Shown here: positions 7,806-15,921 of the stretch, one piece after another
How positions within the stretch are numbered: position 1 is the stretch's first letter
How the letters are laid out: each line of letters begins with the position of its first letter
From: Fusobacterium perfoetens
GTDB taxonomy: Bacteria > Fusobacteriota > Fusobacteriia > Fusobacteriales > Fusobacteriaceae
NCBI RefSeq assembly: GCF_021531595.1
Contig: NZ_JADYUD010000006.1
Coordinates: forward strand, 1 to 64,000
Direction of reading: 5' to 3'
Length of the DNA stretch: 64,000 nucleotides
Translations under genes and position numbers: made by a program
The notes under the pieces: model-generated
The model's input: the letters and a program-made list of their open reading frames with translations, nothing else
Database searches by the model: none
What the model was told of the DNA's origin: nothing

Positions 7806-10800
7806 ATGAACAATTATGTTAGCACAGAAAAATCATTGAAAAGATGGTTAAAAACGAGAGTAAAAGTAACAATGGCAACTGTAGTAGGATTCCTTATTGC
7901 AGGAACTGTAGCATTTGGAGCTACTGTAACAGGTGTTGGAGCAGAGGGAACAGCAACAAATGATGTAACTGAAATAACAGATAAATTTTTCTTAGATAAT
8001 AATCTAGGAGTACACATTAATACAGGTAGTAATGGAGAAAAGCGTTTTTCTGCAATAAACATAGCGAAAGGTAATGATAAAAATGAGATAACAGCAAAAG
8101 GTACTCTTCAGTCAAAAAATGAAAAATCATGGTTAATGACAGTTACAGATGGAATAACATTAACAATAGAAAAAGATGCTGTATTAAGTGGAAAAAATCT
8201 TAGTAGAACAACTTTAAATTTATTTGGAACTACAACTACAACTAATAACGGAACAATAGAAAAAGCTGAAAATGGTTGGGCAGCAATAACAATTTCTGGA
8301 GCAAAAGAAGAAGCAAAAGCAACTTTTACAAATAATGGAACTGTAAAAGGCGATATTAATGTAGAAGATAATATTATTCTTACTAATACAGGAGTAATAG
8401 AAGGAAAAATATATGCTGATAAAGAGGATGGAAATAAAGCTATAACTTTAAGTGGAGAAAAAGCTAAAGTAGGTGCAATTGAGTTAAAAGGAACAGGAAA
8501 TACTTTAGAAATAAAAGATGGAGTTAATGATACAATAGATAATGTTACAGGTGTAGATAAAATAAATGTAACAGGAAGTAATATAGTTATTTCTTCAGGA
8601 AAGATGGAAACTGCTTTATATGATGGAGCTTTATTAGCTATAAATAATTCCAACTTAGATATAAATGTTGATATTACAGGAAAAGGAGAGAAAGATGGTA
8701 CTTCTTCTTTAATTACTAACTACGGGAAAGAAGCAAAAGAATATAAATTAATAAACAGAGGAAATTTAACTTCTGAAAATGCTAAAAATGCTATTTATAC
8801 AAATGCTTCAAATGGTGCAAAAATGTTAGTTGAAAATACAGGAGATATAACTATTGGTAACGAAGGATGGAGTAATGCATTAAATGGTAAATTTGATGCA
8901 AATTCAGGTTCTGAAATTACAATAGTTAATACTGGAAAAATAGCAATAAAATCTGGATCAGCAATGGATATCACTAATGCAGGTGACAATACTAATAATG
9001 CTAACAAAGGAACACTATTAAATAAAGGAACAATAGAAGTTTCAGGAGGAGTTGGAATAATAGCTACAGGAGCAGGAGTAACAGGAATAAATGAAAATGT
9101 TATTACTGTCAATGGAGAAGGATATGGATTAAAAGCTTCTAATGGTGCAACTGTAGAAAATAAAGGAATTATTAACTTAGTACCTACTCCAGTTTCTGAA
9201 AAAGAAGGTGAAATAAAATTAGCATATGCTATTCTTGGAAAAACTGATGAAGAAGAAGGAGGAACCTTTATTAACTCTGCAGATATTAATGTGGCAGCAG
9301 GAACAACTTTAGTAAAAGTGGAAGACTTAACAGGTTCTTCATTTATCAACAATGCAAAAGTATCAGTTGCTAAAGATGGACATTTATTTATTGTACCTGA
9401 AATAAATTCTGCAACATTAAGAGCTGAAGAAGAAGTTTTCAAAATTACTAATGATGGAGTAATAGAATTAGCAAATGGTGCTGTTGGAGGAACTGGTAAA
9501 GTAGACTTTACTAACCAATCAGGAGCTAAACTTGTTCTTGGAGAAAAAGCTACTTTAGGTGGAGAAGGAAGTTCATTTACAAATGTCGGAACAGCAGAAT
9601 TTGGAAAAGATGCAAAAATTTCTGAGAAAGCTGAGTTTGAAGGAAATACTGGTATTCTTAAAGTAAACGGAGTAGATTTATCTAAAGTTGGAGAAGGTTT
9701 AGAAGGAGATAAATTAACAGTAGTTCAATTAAAAGCAATTGTAAAAGCTATTGGTGGAAATGACAAATCTCTAGAAGGAATAACTGAAGATACTTTAAAA
9801 GGAAATATGGGTATTGTTACTGCATATGATGAAAAAGGAAACCAAGTGGTACAAATAGTTGGTGGAAATGAATTAGAACATGGTGGAGATGCAGGAATAA
9901 TATTTGGTGACGGAAATAATGGTCAAGCTTATAAAGTAATAGGAAAAGCAATTGAAATAACTGGTGGAGAAGCTTCAGGAAAAGTACTTAATATTGTTTC
10001 TAAAGATACTCCAGCAGCAGGAGAAGGACAAAAACCTACAAAAGGAAATGCAGGTACTCTTAATATAACAGATGATACAACACTTTCTAATTTTGTAATC
10101 AATATAGAAGATACAGAATTAACTAAAGGTTCTGGAATTGTATTGGGAGCAGGAGTATCAGGAAATAATAATGTTTTAACACTAAAAGATTCTACAGTAA
10201 ATGCAGATAAAACTGAAACAGCTATAAAACTTGATTCTTATTCTACTTTAAAACTTGACAATACAACTGTATTAGGAAATATTGGTGATAGTAATAAAGG
10301 AGGAGTTGAAACAGCTGGAAAAACTACAATAAATGGAAAAGTTAAGGTTGGAAGATTAACAACAGATGGAAATACAATATTTGAAAAAGCAGTAACAGTT
10401 GGTTCAGCTGGATCAAATGGAATAACAACAAATGGAACAACATGGTTTAAAGATGCAGTAACAACTACTGGAGGTTCATTTATTAAAACAAATGGAACTA
10501 CATTATTTGATAAAGAAGTAACAGTTGCAGGAGCATTAACAACAAACGGAACTACTATCTTTAATGGAGATTTAACTACTGGAACAGGAGCAGCTTCTAC
10601 AGTTTTAGGAGAAACATTTATTAATAAAAAATTAACTCTAGGTGCTGGCTTAACAGTTGGAGATGGAATTGTTAAAAAAGTAGCTACAGATGCAACAGGA
10701 ACATTAATATTAGATTCAAAAGCTGAAATAGTAACAGGAGATGCTTTAAAAACAATAACAGTTGAAGAAGATGGAAAATTAGTAGTTAAAGTTGGAGCAG

Positions 10801-12104
10801 AAAAAGATTCTTTTGGAAGATTGACAGAAAATGCTCTTAACAATGGAGAAAAATTTGGAACTGAAAAACAAGGAATAAAATTAGAAGGAACAGGAGAAGT
10901 TCAATTTACAACTGAAAACTTTACTGGTAAAGATGTAATAGTTGCAATTGATGGAGTAGCAAATAATGAAGCTGATTTTGAACAAATATCAGATGATTTA
11001 AAAGTTACTGCAAATTCAGATATTTATGTATTTGATAAAGCTTTATCAGATTCAGTTGATGGAATAGTATTTACATATGATACTGAATTATTTGAAGATG
11101 GAACTTTAAATAATATGAATAATCAAGCTTATAATGTTGGTTCAGAATATTTATCTCACAATAAAGCTGAAAGAGCAGACCAATTAGACAGATTATATTC
11201 TTCTAATATCTATGCTGAAACAGTAAGAGCTTCTTATGATATGTTCAAATTAAATGAAGATACAGCTCTTTCAATGAACACAGCAGCAAAAGCAGGAGAA
11301 TTAGTAGCAGAAGGTAAAGCTCTATATTCTAAAACAGAATATGACAGAGATGGAATTTTAGGAGACAGAACTTCAGAAAATGAAACAACAGGACTTCTTG
11401 CTAACTTAGTTTACGGATTAGATGATAACTCATCATTAGGATTTGTATTCTCAGGAGCAAAACAAGATATAGATACAGACGGAGGAAATGCAGACGGAGA
11501 TGCATTCTACTTTGGAGTATATAAAGATACAACAATAGGAAAAGCTCAAGTAAGAACAGGAGCAGCTTACCAATTAAATAAATTTGATGCGGATAATACA
11601 GCAGCATTAAAATCAACAGATGCTTCTTATGATTCAAATGCATACGGAGTATATAGCCAAGCAACATTTACAAATGATTTAGGAAATGGATTATCAATTC
11701 AACCTAAATTAAGAGCAGGATTAACTCGTATAGAACAAGAAGCAGTGAAAGATGCTTACTTTGGATTAGACGAAGCAGAAATCACAACATTTGATTTAAC
11801 AGCAGGAGCAGATTTAGTAAAATCAGTTCAATTAGAAAAAGCATCAGCAGAATTTAAATTAGGTGCAGCTTATACTTATACAATGGGAGATACAGATAAA
11901 GACTTCAGAGGATCATTTAAAGGTGGAGCAGAAAGCTTTGATGTACTAGGAGCAGAAATAGCAGAAAATGTATTCTCAATCAACTTAGGAGCAGAAGTAT
12001 CTTATGAAAGTGGATTCTTCTACAATGGTGGATTTACTTATGAATTCGGAAGCAATGAAACAGAAGCTTACGGTGTAACAGCAGGTGTAGGATATAAGTT
12101 CTAA
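7806..12104 (+). CDS. Type V autotransporter (large surface passenger plus C-terminal beta-barrel)
   Basis: A secreted surface protein of 1432 aa. The ATG at 7806 is preferred over an in-frame TTG at 7800, because a GGGGG site (7792-7796) is nine bases from the ATG and only three from the TTG. The N-terminus is an extended signal peptide (MNNYVSTEKSLKRW, basic stretch, then a hydrophobic core ending VAFGA near 38), as in fusobacterial autotransporters. The passenger (about 40-1120) is Asn/Gly/Thr-rich beta-helix type with repeated NNGT, NTGxI and TNGTT units (clear around 870-950). The barrel (about 1150-1432) ends GVGYKF. No protease or lipase motif was seen; adhesin-like function is inferred. 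Confidence 0.93.
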   Translation: MNNYVSTEKSLKRWLKTRVKVTMATVVGFLIAGTVAFGATVTGVGAEGTATNDVTEITDKFFLDNNLGVHINTGSNGEKRFSAINIAKGNDKNEITAKGTLQSKNEKSWLMTVTDGITLTIEKDAVLSGKNLSRTTLNLFGTTTTTNNGTIEKAENGWAAITISGAKEEAKATFTNNGTVKGDINVEDNIILTNTGVIEGKIYADKEDGNKAITLSGEKAKVGAIELKGTGNTLEIKDGVNDTIDNVTGVDKINVTGSNIVISSGKMETALYDGALLAINNSNLDINVDITGKGEKDGTSSLITNYGKEAKEYKLINRGNLTSENAKNAIYTNASNGAKMLVENTGDITIGNEGWSNALNGKFDANSGSEITIVNTGKIAIKSGSAMDITNAGDNTNNANKGTLLNKGTIEVSGGVGIIATGAGVTGINENVITVNGEGYGLKASNGATVENKGIINLVPTPVSEKEGEIKLAYAILGKTDEEEGGTFINSADINVAAGTTLVKVEDLTGSSFINNAKVSVAKDGHLFIVPEINSATLRAEEEVFKITNDGVIELANGAVGGTGKVDFTNQSGAKLVLGEKATLGGEGSSFTNVGTAEFGKDAKISEKAEFEGNTGILKVNGVDLSKVGEGLEGDKLTVVQLKAIVKAIGGNDKSLEGITEDTLKGNMGIVTAYDEKGNQVVQIVGGNELEHGGDAGIIFGDGNNGQAYKVIGKAIEITGGEASGKVLNIVSKDTPAAGEGQKPTKGNAGTLNITDDTTLSNFVINIEDTELTKGSGIVLGAGVSGNNNVLTLKDSTVNADKTETAIKLDSYSTLKLDNTTVLGNIGDSNKGGVETAGKTTINGKVKVGRLTTDGNTIFEKAVTVGSAGSNGITTNGTTWFKDAVTTTGGSFIKTNGTTLFDKEVTVAGALTTNGTTIFNGDLTTGTGAASTVLGETFINKKLTLGAGLTVGDGIVKKVATDATGTLILDSKAEIVTGDALKTITVEEDGKLVVKVGAEKDSFGRLTENALNNGEKFGTEKQGIKLEGTGEVQFTTENFTGKDVIVAIDGVANNEADFEQISDDLKVTANSDIYVFDKALSDSVDGIVFTYDTELFEDGTLNNMNNQAYNVGSEYLSHNKAERADQLDRLYSSNIYAETVRASYDMFKLNEDTALSMNTAAKAGELVAEGKALYSKTEYDRDGILGDRTSENETTGLLANLVYGLDDNSSLGFVFSGAKQDIDTDGGNADGDAFYFGVYKDTTIGKAQVRTGAAYQLNKFDADNTAALKSTDASYDSNAYGVYSQATFTNDLGNGLSIQPKLRAGLTRIEQEAVKDAYFGLDEAEITTFDLTAGADLVKSVQLEKASAEFKLGAAYTYTMGDTDKDFRGSFKGGAESFDVLGAEIAENVFSINLGAEVSYESGFFYNGGFTYEFGSNETEAYGVTAGVGYKF

Positions 12105-12144
12105 TAATAGAACTCCTTATATCATAAATAAAAATTCTCACAAA

Positions 12145-12178
12145 AACAGGGCTCAGAAAAATCTGAGTCCTGTTTTTT
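12145..12178 (+). terminator. Intrinsic terminator of the autotransporter gene
   Basis: AACAGGGCTCAG (12145-12156) pairs with CTGAGTCCTGTT (12163-12174), 12 bp with one G-T pair and a 6-base loop, followed by a T run. Confidence 0.85.
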
Positions 12179-12190
12179 ATTAATTAGGAA

Positions 12191-12233
12191 AGTATATTAT
12201 ATAAAAGAAAAGCGCGATGGGCAATCGCGCTTT
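12191..12233 (-). terminator. Hairpin repeat copy 2 / terminator of metK
   Basis: AAAGCGCGAT (12209-12218) pairs with ATCGCGCTTT (12224-12233), 10 bp with a 5-base loop. Read on the minus strand it ends metK with a TTTTCTTTTA tail, 12 bases after the metK stop. Positions 12191-12218 repeat 7383-7410 with only a few mismatches. Confidence 0.7.
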
Positions 12234-12244
12234 CTGTTATATTT

Positions 12245-13399
12245 TTATTTGTTAAAATATTTTTTTAATTCTTCTGCTTTATTTAATTCTTCCCATGGAA
12301 GTTTTATATCTGTTCTTCCAATGTGACCAAATGCAGCAAGATCTTGATATTTAAATTCACAGCTTCTTAATTTAAGATCTCTTTCTATTCCTCTTGGTGT
12401 TAAATCAAATATTGATTTAACAGCATTTTCAAGTTCTATTACATCTACTTTTTCTGTTCCGAATGTCTCAACTTTTACTGATGTTGGTTCTGCAACTCCT
12501 ATTGCATAAGAAAGCTGAACTTCACATTTATCTGCAAGATCAGCAGCAACTATATTTTTAGCAACCCATCTTGCAGCATAAGCAGCTGAACGGTCAACTT
12601 TTGAAGGATCTTTTCCAGAGAAAGCTCCTCCACCATGTCTGAAGTATCCACCATAAGTATCAACTATGATTTTTCTTCCTGTAAGTCCTGTATCTCCGTG
12701 AGGACCTCCAATTTCAAATCTTCCTGTTGGGTTTATGTGAACTTTTTTAACATCATCAAAGTTTAGGCTGTATCTAGCAAGAACAGGTCTTATTACAAAT
12801 TCTTTTACATCGTGATGAATTTGTTCTTGTGTAACAAATTGATTATGTTGAACAGATACAACTACAGTATCTACAAACTGAACTTTTCCATTTCTGTCAT
12901 AAGCAAGAGTAACTTGAGATTTAGCATCAGGTCTTGCCCATGTTAATGTATTATTTCTAGTAAGTCTTGTAAGTTCAACTAAAATTTCTCTTGCAAGAAC
13001 AAGTGCAAGTGGCATAAGTTCAGGAGTTTCTTTTACAGCTCCTCCAAACATAATTCCTTGGTCTCCAGCTCCTCCAATATCAACACCCATGGCAATATCA
13101 GGTGATTGAGAGTGGATAGCATTTAAAACTCCACAGTCAGAGTCAAATCCCATACCAGGTTTATATCCTATTTCATCAATTTTTTTTCTTACAATATCTT
13201 GAATATCAACATAAGTTTTAGTAGTGATTTCTCCTCCTACAATAACTTGCCCAGTTGTACAGAATACTTCACAAGCAACTCTTGAATCAGGATCATTTGC
13301 AAGGCATGCATCAAGAACTGCATCAGAAATCTGATCAGAAATTTTATCAGGGTGTCCAGGTGACACAAATTCAGAAGTAAAATATGTTAAATTTTCCAT
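12245..13399 (-). CDS. metK: S-adenosylmethionine synthetase
   Basis: A 384-aa cytoplasmic enzyme that makes SAM from methionine and ATP. Visible signatures: [16 protein letters not shown] near residue 15 (ATP/Mg site), [11 protein letters not shown] near 117 and [16 protein letters not shown] near 256-271. All three repeated MetK domains are present and the length is normal. The ATG at 13399 follows a GAGGA site. It is monocistronic, with a SAM-I riboswitch in its leader and a hairpin terminator after it. Confidence 0.98.
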   Translation of the reverse strand: MENLTYFTSEFVSPGHPDKISDQISDAVLDACLANDPDSRVACEVFCTTGQVIVGGEITTKTYVDIQDIVRKKIDEIGYKPGMGFDSDCGVLNAIHSQSPDIAMGVDIGGAGDQGIMFGGAVKETPELMPLALVLAREILVELTRLTRNNTLTWARPDAKSQVTLAYDRNGKVQFVDTVVVSVQHNQFVTQEQIHHDVKEFVIRPVLARYSLNFDDVKKVHINPTGRFEIGGPHGDTGLTGRKIIVDTYGGYFRHGGGAFSGKDPSKVDRSAAYAARWVAKNIVAADLADKCEVQLSYAIGVAEPTSVKVETFGTEKVDVIELENAVKSIFDLTPRGIERDLKLRSCEFKYQDLAAFGHIGRTDIKLPWEELNKAEELKKYFNK

Positions 13400-13455
13400 T
13401 AAAAATCCTCCTCAAAGTAATAATAAATAAAAATAAATTTAGTCAGTAAATAAAA

Positions 13456-13590
13456 AATCCCTTTCATCAAAATGAAAGGGAACATAATAACATTACTATT
13501 TCCTTCCATCTGCTGGAATTAGCACCACACTATATAAGCAGGTTGCTGAGACTTCACAGGGCCGCTCCCTCTGTCTCTCTTGATGGTTCT
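13456..13590 (-). promoter_or_regulatory. SAM-I (S-box) riboswitch controlling metK
   Basis: Read on the minus strand, the segment shows the conserved S-box core: AGAGAGACAGAGGGAG, GGCCCTGTGAAG, CAGCAACCTGC, and GGTGCTAATTCC, with P1 formed by CCATC/GATGG. A terminator stem (CCCTTTCATT/AATGAAAGGG at about 13458-13480) with a T run follows. SAM binding should favour termination and so limit metK transcription when SAM is plentiful. Confidence 0.96.
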
Positions 13591-13595
13591 CAATG

Positions 13596-13624
13596 ATTAT
13601 AATATTAAATACCATAAAAGTCAA
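13596..13624 (-). promoter_or_regulatory. metK promoter
   Basis: On the minus strand TTGACT (13624-13619), a 17-base spacer and TATAAT (13601-13596). It places the transcription start at the beginning of the S-box aptamer. Confidence 0.85.
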
Positions 13625-13663
13625 TAATAATTTTAAAAAAATTTGAAAAAAATATATAAATCG

Positions 13664-13693
13664 TTGCTTTTTTGGCTGTATCTATGATATAAT
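13664..13693 (+). promoter_or_regulatory. Promoter of the rimP-nusA-infB operon
   Basis: TTGCTT (13664-13669) and TATAAT (13688-13693) with an 18-base spacer. The promoter is divergent from the metK promoter 40 bases away. Confidence 0.7.
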
Positions 13694-13720
13694 TACTATG
13701 ATAAATCATACTAGTTCGAG

Positions 13721-13742
13721 AAGAGTGGGGCAACCCACTCTT
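13721..13742 (+). promoter_or_regulatory. GNRA-capped hairpin in the rimP leader
   Basis: AAGAGTGGG (13721-13729) and CCCACTCTT (13734-13742) make a perfect 9-bp stem with a GCAA tetraloop, about 46 bases before rimP. Similar AGAGTGGG/CCCACTCT hairpins precede rimP (ylxS) in many Firmicutes, as I recall. The tail is only weakly T-rich, so it may be a regulatory or processing element, not a terminator. Confidence 0.55.
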
Positions 13743-13787
13743 TATTTGTAGAATGAAAAAGTGAAAGAGAGGTGAAAGAATAAAAGT

Positions 13788-14261
13788 ATGAAAGAAACAG
13801 TTGAAGAAACTATTGTTAAAATTGAAAAAGTAGTACTGCCGGTGCTTAAAGAAATGGAACTTGAATTGGTGGATGTTGAATATCTGCAAGAAGGTGGATA
13901 TTGGTATGTAAGAATCTACATTGAAAAATTAGACGGAGATGTATCACTTGATGACTGTGCAAAAGTAAGTATGACAGTTGAAGATGATATAGACAGACTG
14001 ATTGACAAGAAATTCTTTTTAGAGATCTCTTCTCCGGGAGTAGAAAGACCTCTTAAGAAAGAAAAAGATTTTGTAAGATTTACAGGTTCTAAAGTAAAAG
14101 TAAGTTTAAAACATAAAATAAATGAAAAGAAAAATTTTGAAGGGATATTGTCTAAATTTGAGGATGGTATTTTATTTCTGTCAGCAGATGATACAGAATT
14201 AGAAATCCCTTTTAAAGAGGTTAGAAAAGCAAACCTTGTTTATGACTTTAAGGATATTTAA
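13788..14261 (+). CDS. rimP: Ribosome maturation factor RimP
   Basis: A 157-aa protein needed for 30S subunit maturation. The N-terminal domain carries the typical VLKEMELELVDVEYLQEGG and VRIYIEKLDGDVSLDDC segments, and the linker SSPGVERPLKKEKDF near 84-98 is diagnostic. First gene of the classic rimP-nusA-ylxR-infB-rbfA cluster; its TAA stop overlaps the first possible ATG of nusA. The GTGAAAGAGAGGTG region upstream supplies the ribosome site. Confidence 0.95.
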   Translation: MKETVEETIVKIEKVVLPVLKEMELELVDVEYLQEGGYWYVRIYIEKLDGDVSLDDCAKVSMTVEDDIDRLIDKKFFLEISSPGVERPLKKEKDFVRFTGSKVKVSLKHKINEKKNFEGILSKFEDGILFLSADDTELEIPFKEVRKANLVYDFKDI

Positions 14262-14284
14262 TGCCTAAATCAGGAGGAAGATTA

Positions 14285-15385
14285 ATGAAAGGTAAAGACG
14301 CAAAAATATTTTTAGAAGCATTGGAAGAACTTGAAAAAGAAAAAGGGATAAGTAAAGAAAGTTTACTTGAAACTGTTGAGCAAGCTCTTCTTGCTGCTTA
14401 TAAAAAACACTACGGTGACGAAGAAAAAGTTGAAGTAGAAATTGACAGAGAAACTGGAGAAATAGGAGTATTTGAAGTAAAAACTGTTGTAGAAGATGTT
14501 TACGATGCTGCTCTTGAAATTTCAGTTGAAGATGCAAGAGAGATTAAGAAAAGAGCTAAACCAGGAGACGAAGTAAAAATTGAAGTTAACTGTGAAGAGT
14601 TCAGAAGAAATGCTATTCAAAACGGAAAACAGATTGTTATTCAGAAAGTAAGAGAAGCTGAAAGACAAAATATATATGATAAATTTAAAGTTAAAGAAAA
14701 AGATATTATCAATGGAATTATAAGAAGAATTGACGAAAGAAAAAATATTTTTATAGAATTTGATGGAACAGAAGCTATTCTTCCTATGGCAGAACAATCT
14801 CCTGCAGATACTTACAGAGTAGGGGAAAGAATAAAAGTATATGTAGCTGAAGTTGAAAAAACAAATAAATTCCCTAAAATTGTAATATCAAGAAAAAATG
14901 AAGGGCTATTAAGAAAACTTTTTGAACTTGAAATTCCTGAAATAGCAGATGGATTAATTGAAATTAAATCTGTTGCAAGAGAAGCAGGATCAAGAGCAAA
15001 AATAGCTGTATATTCTGCTGATAAAAACATAGATACAGTAGGAGCATGTATAGGGCAAAAAGGTCTTAGAATCAAAAATATAGTTGATGAACTTAACGGA
15101 GAAAAAATTGATATTGTTGAATGGAAAGATTCAATAGAAGAGTTTGTATCAGCTGTTTTAAGTCCAGCAAAAGTAAATAGTGTAGAACTTCTTGAAGATG
15201 GAACAACTACAAGAGTAATAGTTGATCCTTCTCAGCTTTCTCTTGCTATTGGTAAAAATGGACAAAATGCAAGACTTGCTGCAAAACTTACAGGAATGAG
15301 AGTAGATATAAAAGTTAAAGAGGACTTAGAAAAAGCTGAAGAAGCAAAAACAGAGGAGCCTGCAGAAGAAAAAAATGAAGACTAA
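14285..15385 (+). CDS. nusA: Transcription termination/antitermination factor NusA
   Basis: This protein binds RNA polymerase and controls pausing, termination and antitermination. I chose the ATG at 14285 (366 aa), with AGGAGG seven bases upstream, because MKGKDAKIFLEALEELEKEKG aligns with the usual NusA start. An in-frame ATG at 14261 would add eight residues. Domain order: N-terminal RNAP-binding domain (1-125), S1 (about 130-200), KH1 and KH2 (about 200-345, with GxxGxNI-like GACIGQKGLRI and LAIGKNGQNARLA). The C-terminal acidic repeats of E. coli NusA are absent, as in most non-proteobacteria. Confidence 0.96.
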   Translation: MKGKDAKIFLEALEELEKEKGISKESLLETVEQALLAAYKKHYGDEEKVEVEIDRETGEIGVFEVKTVVEDVYDAALEISVEDAREIKKRAKPGDEVKIEVNCEEFRRNAIQNGKQIVIQKVREAERQNIYDKFKVKEKDIINGIIRRIDERKNIFIEFDGTEAILPMAEQSPADTYRVGERIKVYVAEVEKTNKFPKIVISRKNEGLLRKLFELEIPEIADGLIEIKSVAREAGSRAKIAVYSADKNIDTVGACIGQKGLRIKNIVDELNGEKIDIVEWKDSIEEFVSAVLSPAKVNSVELLEDGTTTRVIVDPSQLSLAIGKNGQNARLAAKLTGMRVDIKVKEDLEKAEEAKTEEPAEEKNED

Positions 15386-15899
15386 TTCTGAAAGAATGTG
15401 TGTAATATGCAGAGAGAAAAAAAATAAAGCTGACCTTTTCAGAATTGTTGAAAAAGATGAAGAGGGAAAATTTATTCTTGATGAAAAGCAGACAGCCCAA
15501 AAAAGAGGGCAATATGTATGCAGAACACATGAATGTATAAACAGACTGTCAAAACATAAGAAAATAAAAGTGGAAATAGAAGATTTACTTAAAATGTTGA
15601 ACTTGCTTAAAAAGGATACGAAAGACTATCTTAAGATTTTAAAAGCAATGAAGAATTCTCAGGAGCTTGTTTTTGGAATAAATATGATATTTGATGAAAT
15701 AGAAAAAGTTCATTTTATCATAATAGCTGAAGATATAAGTGAAAGAAATGATAAACGCATTACAGCAAAAGCAAAGGAAAAAAATATTCCTTATGTCCAT
15801 TATGGAAGAAAAAATGAACTTGGAGACATTTTCAATAAAGAGGAAATAAATGTAATTGCTGTTAAAAATAAGAAGGTAGCCCGTGGACTTATAGAGTAA
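15375..15899 (+). CDS. YlxR (RnpM)-L7Ae/YlxQ fusion protein
   Basis: A 174-aa protein occupying the place of two separate Firmicute genes. Residues about 1-85 are a YlxR domain (RMCVICREKKNKADLFRI, RGQYVCRTHECI, then a Lys-rich helix); YlxR/RnpM has been described as an RNase P-binding nucleic-acid protein. Residues about 90-174 resemble the L7Ae/YlxQ RNA-binding fold (KNSQELVFGINMI, HFIIIAEDISERNDKRI, IPYVHYGRKNELGDIF, VIAVKNKKVARGL). The gene overlaps the end of nusA by 11 bases and lies 22 bases before infB, so coupling is likely. Confidence 0.87.
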   Translation: MKTNSERMCVICREKKNKADLFRIVEKDEEGKFILDEKQTAQKRGQYVCRTHECINRLSKHKKIKVEIEDLLKMLNLLKKDTKDYLKILKAMKNSQELVFGINMIFDEIEKVHFIIIAEDISERNDKRITAKAKEKNIPYVHYGRKNELGDIFNKEEINVIAVKNKKVARGLIE

Positions 15900-15921
15900 G
15901 TTAAGGAGGTGCTTAGTTTTA

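Noticed and set aside
8108-10843. Long minus-strand ORFs (181, 215 and 201 codons) inside the autotransporter gene
   Set aside because: They are antisense to a repetitive Asn/Thr/Gly-rich coding region, are low in complexity, lack ribosome sites and resemble no protein family. The forward frame has a signal peptide and a complete barrel.
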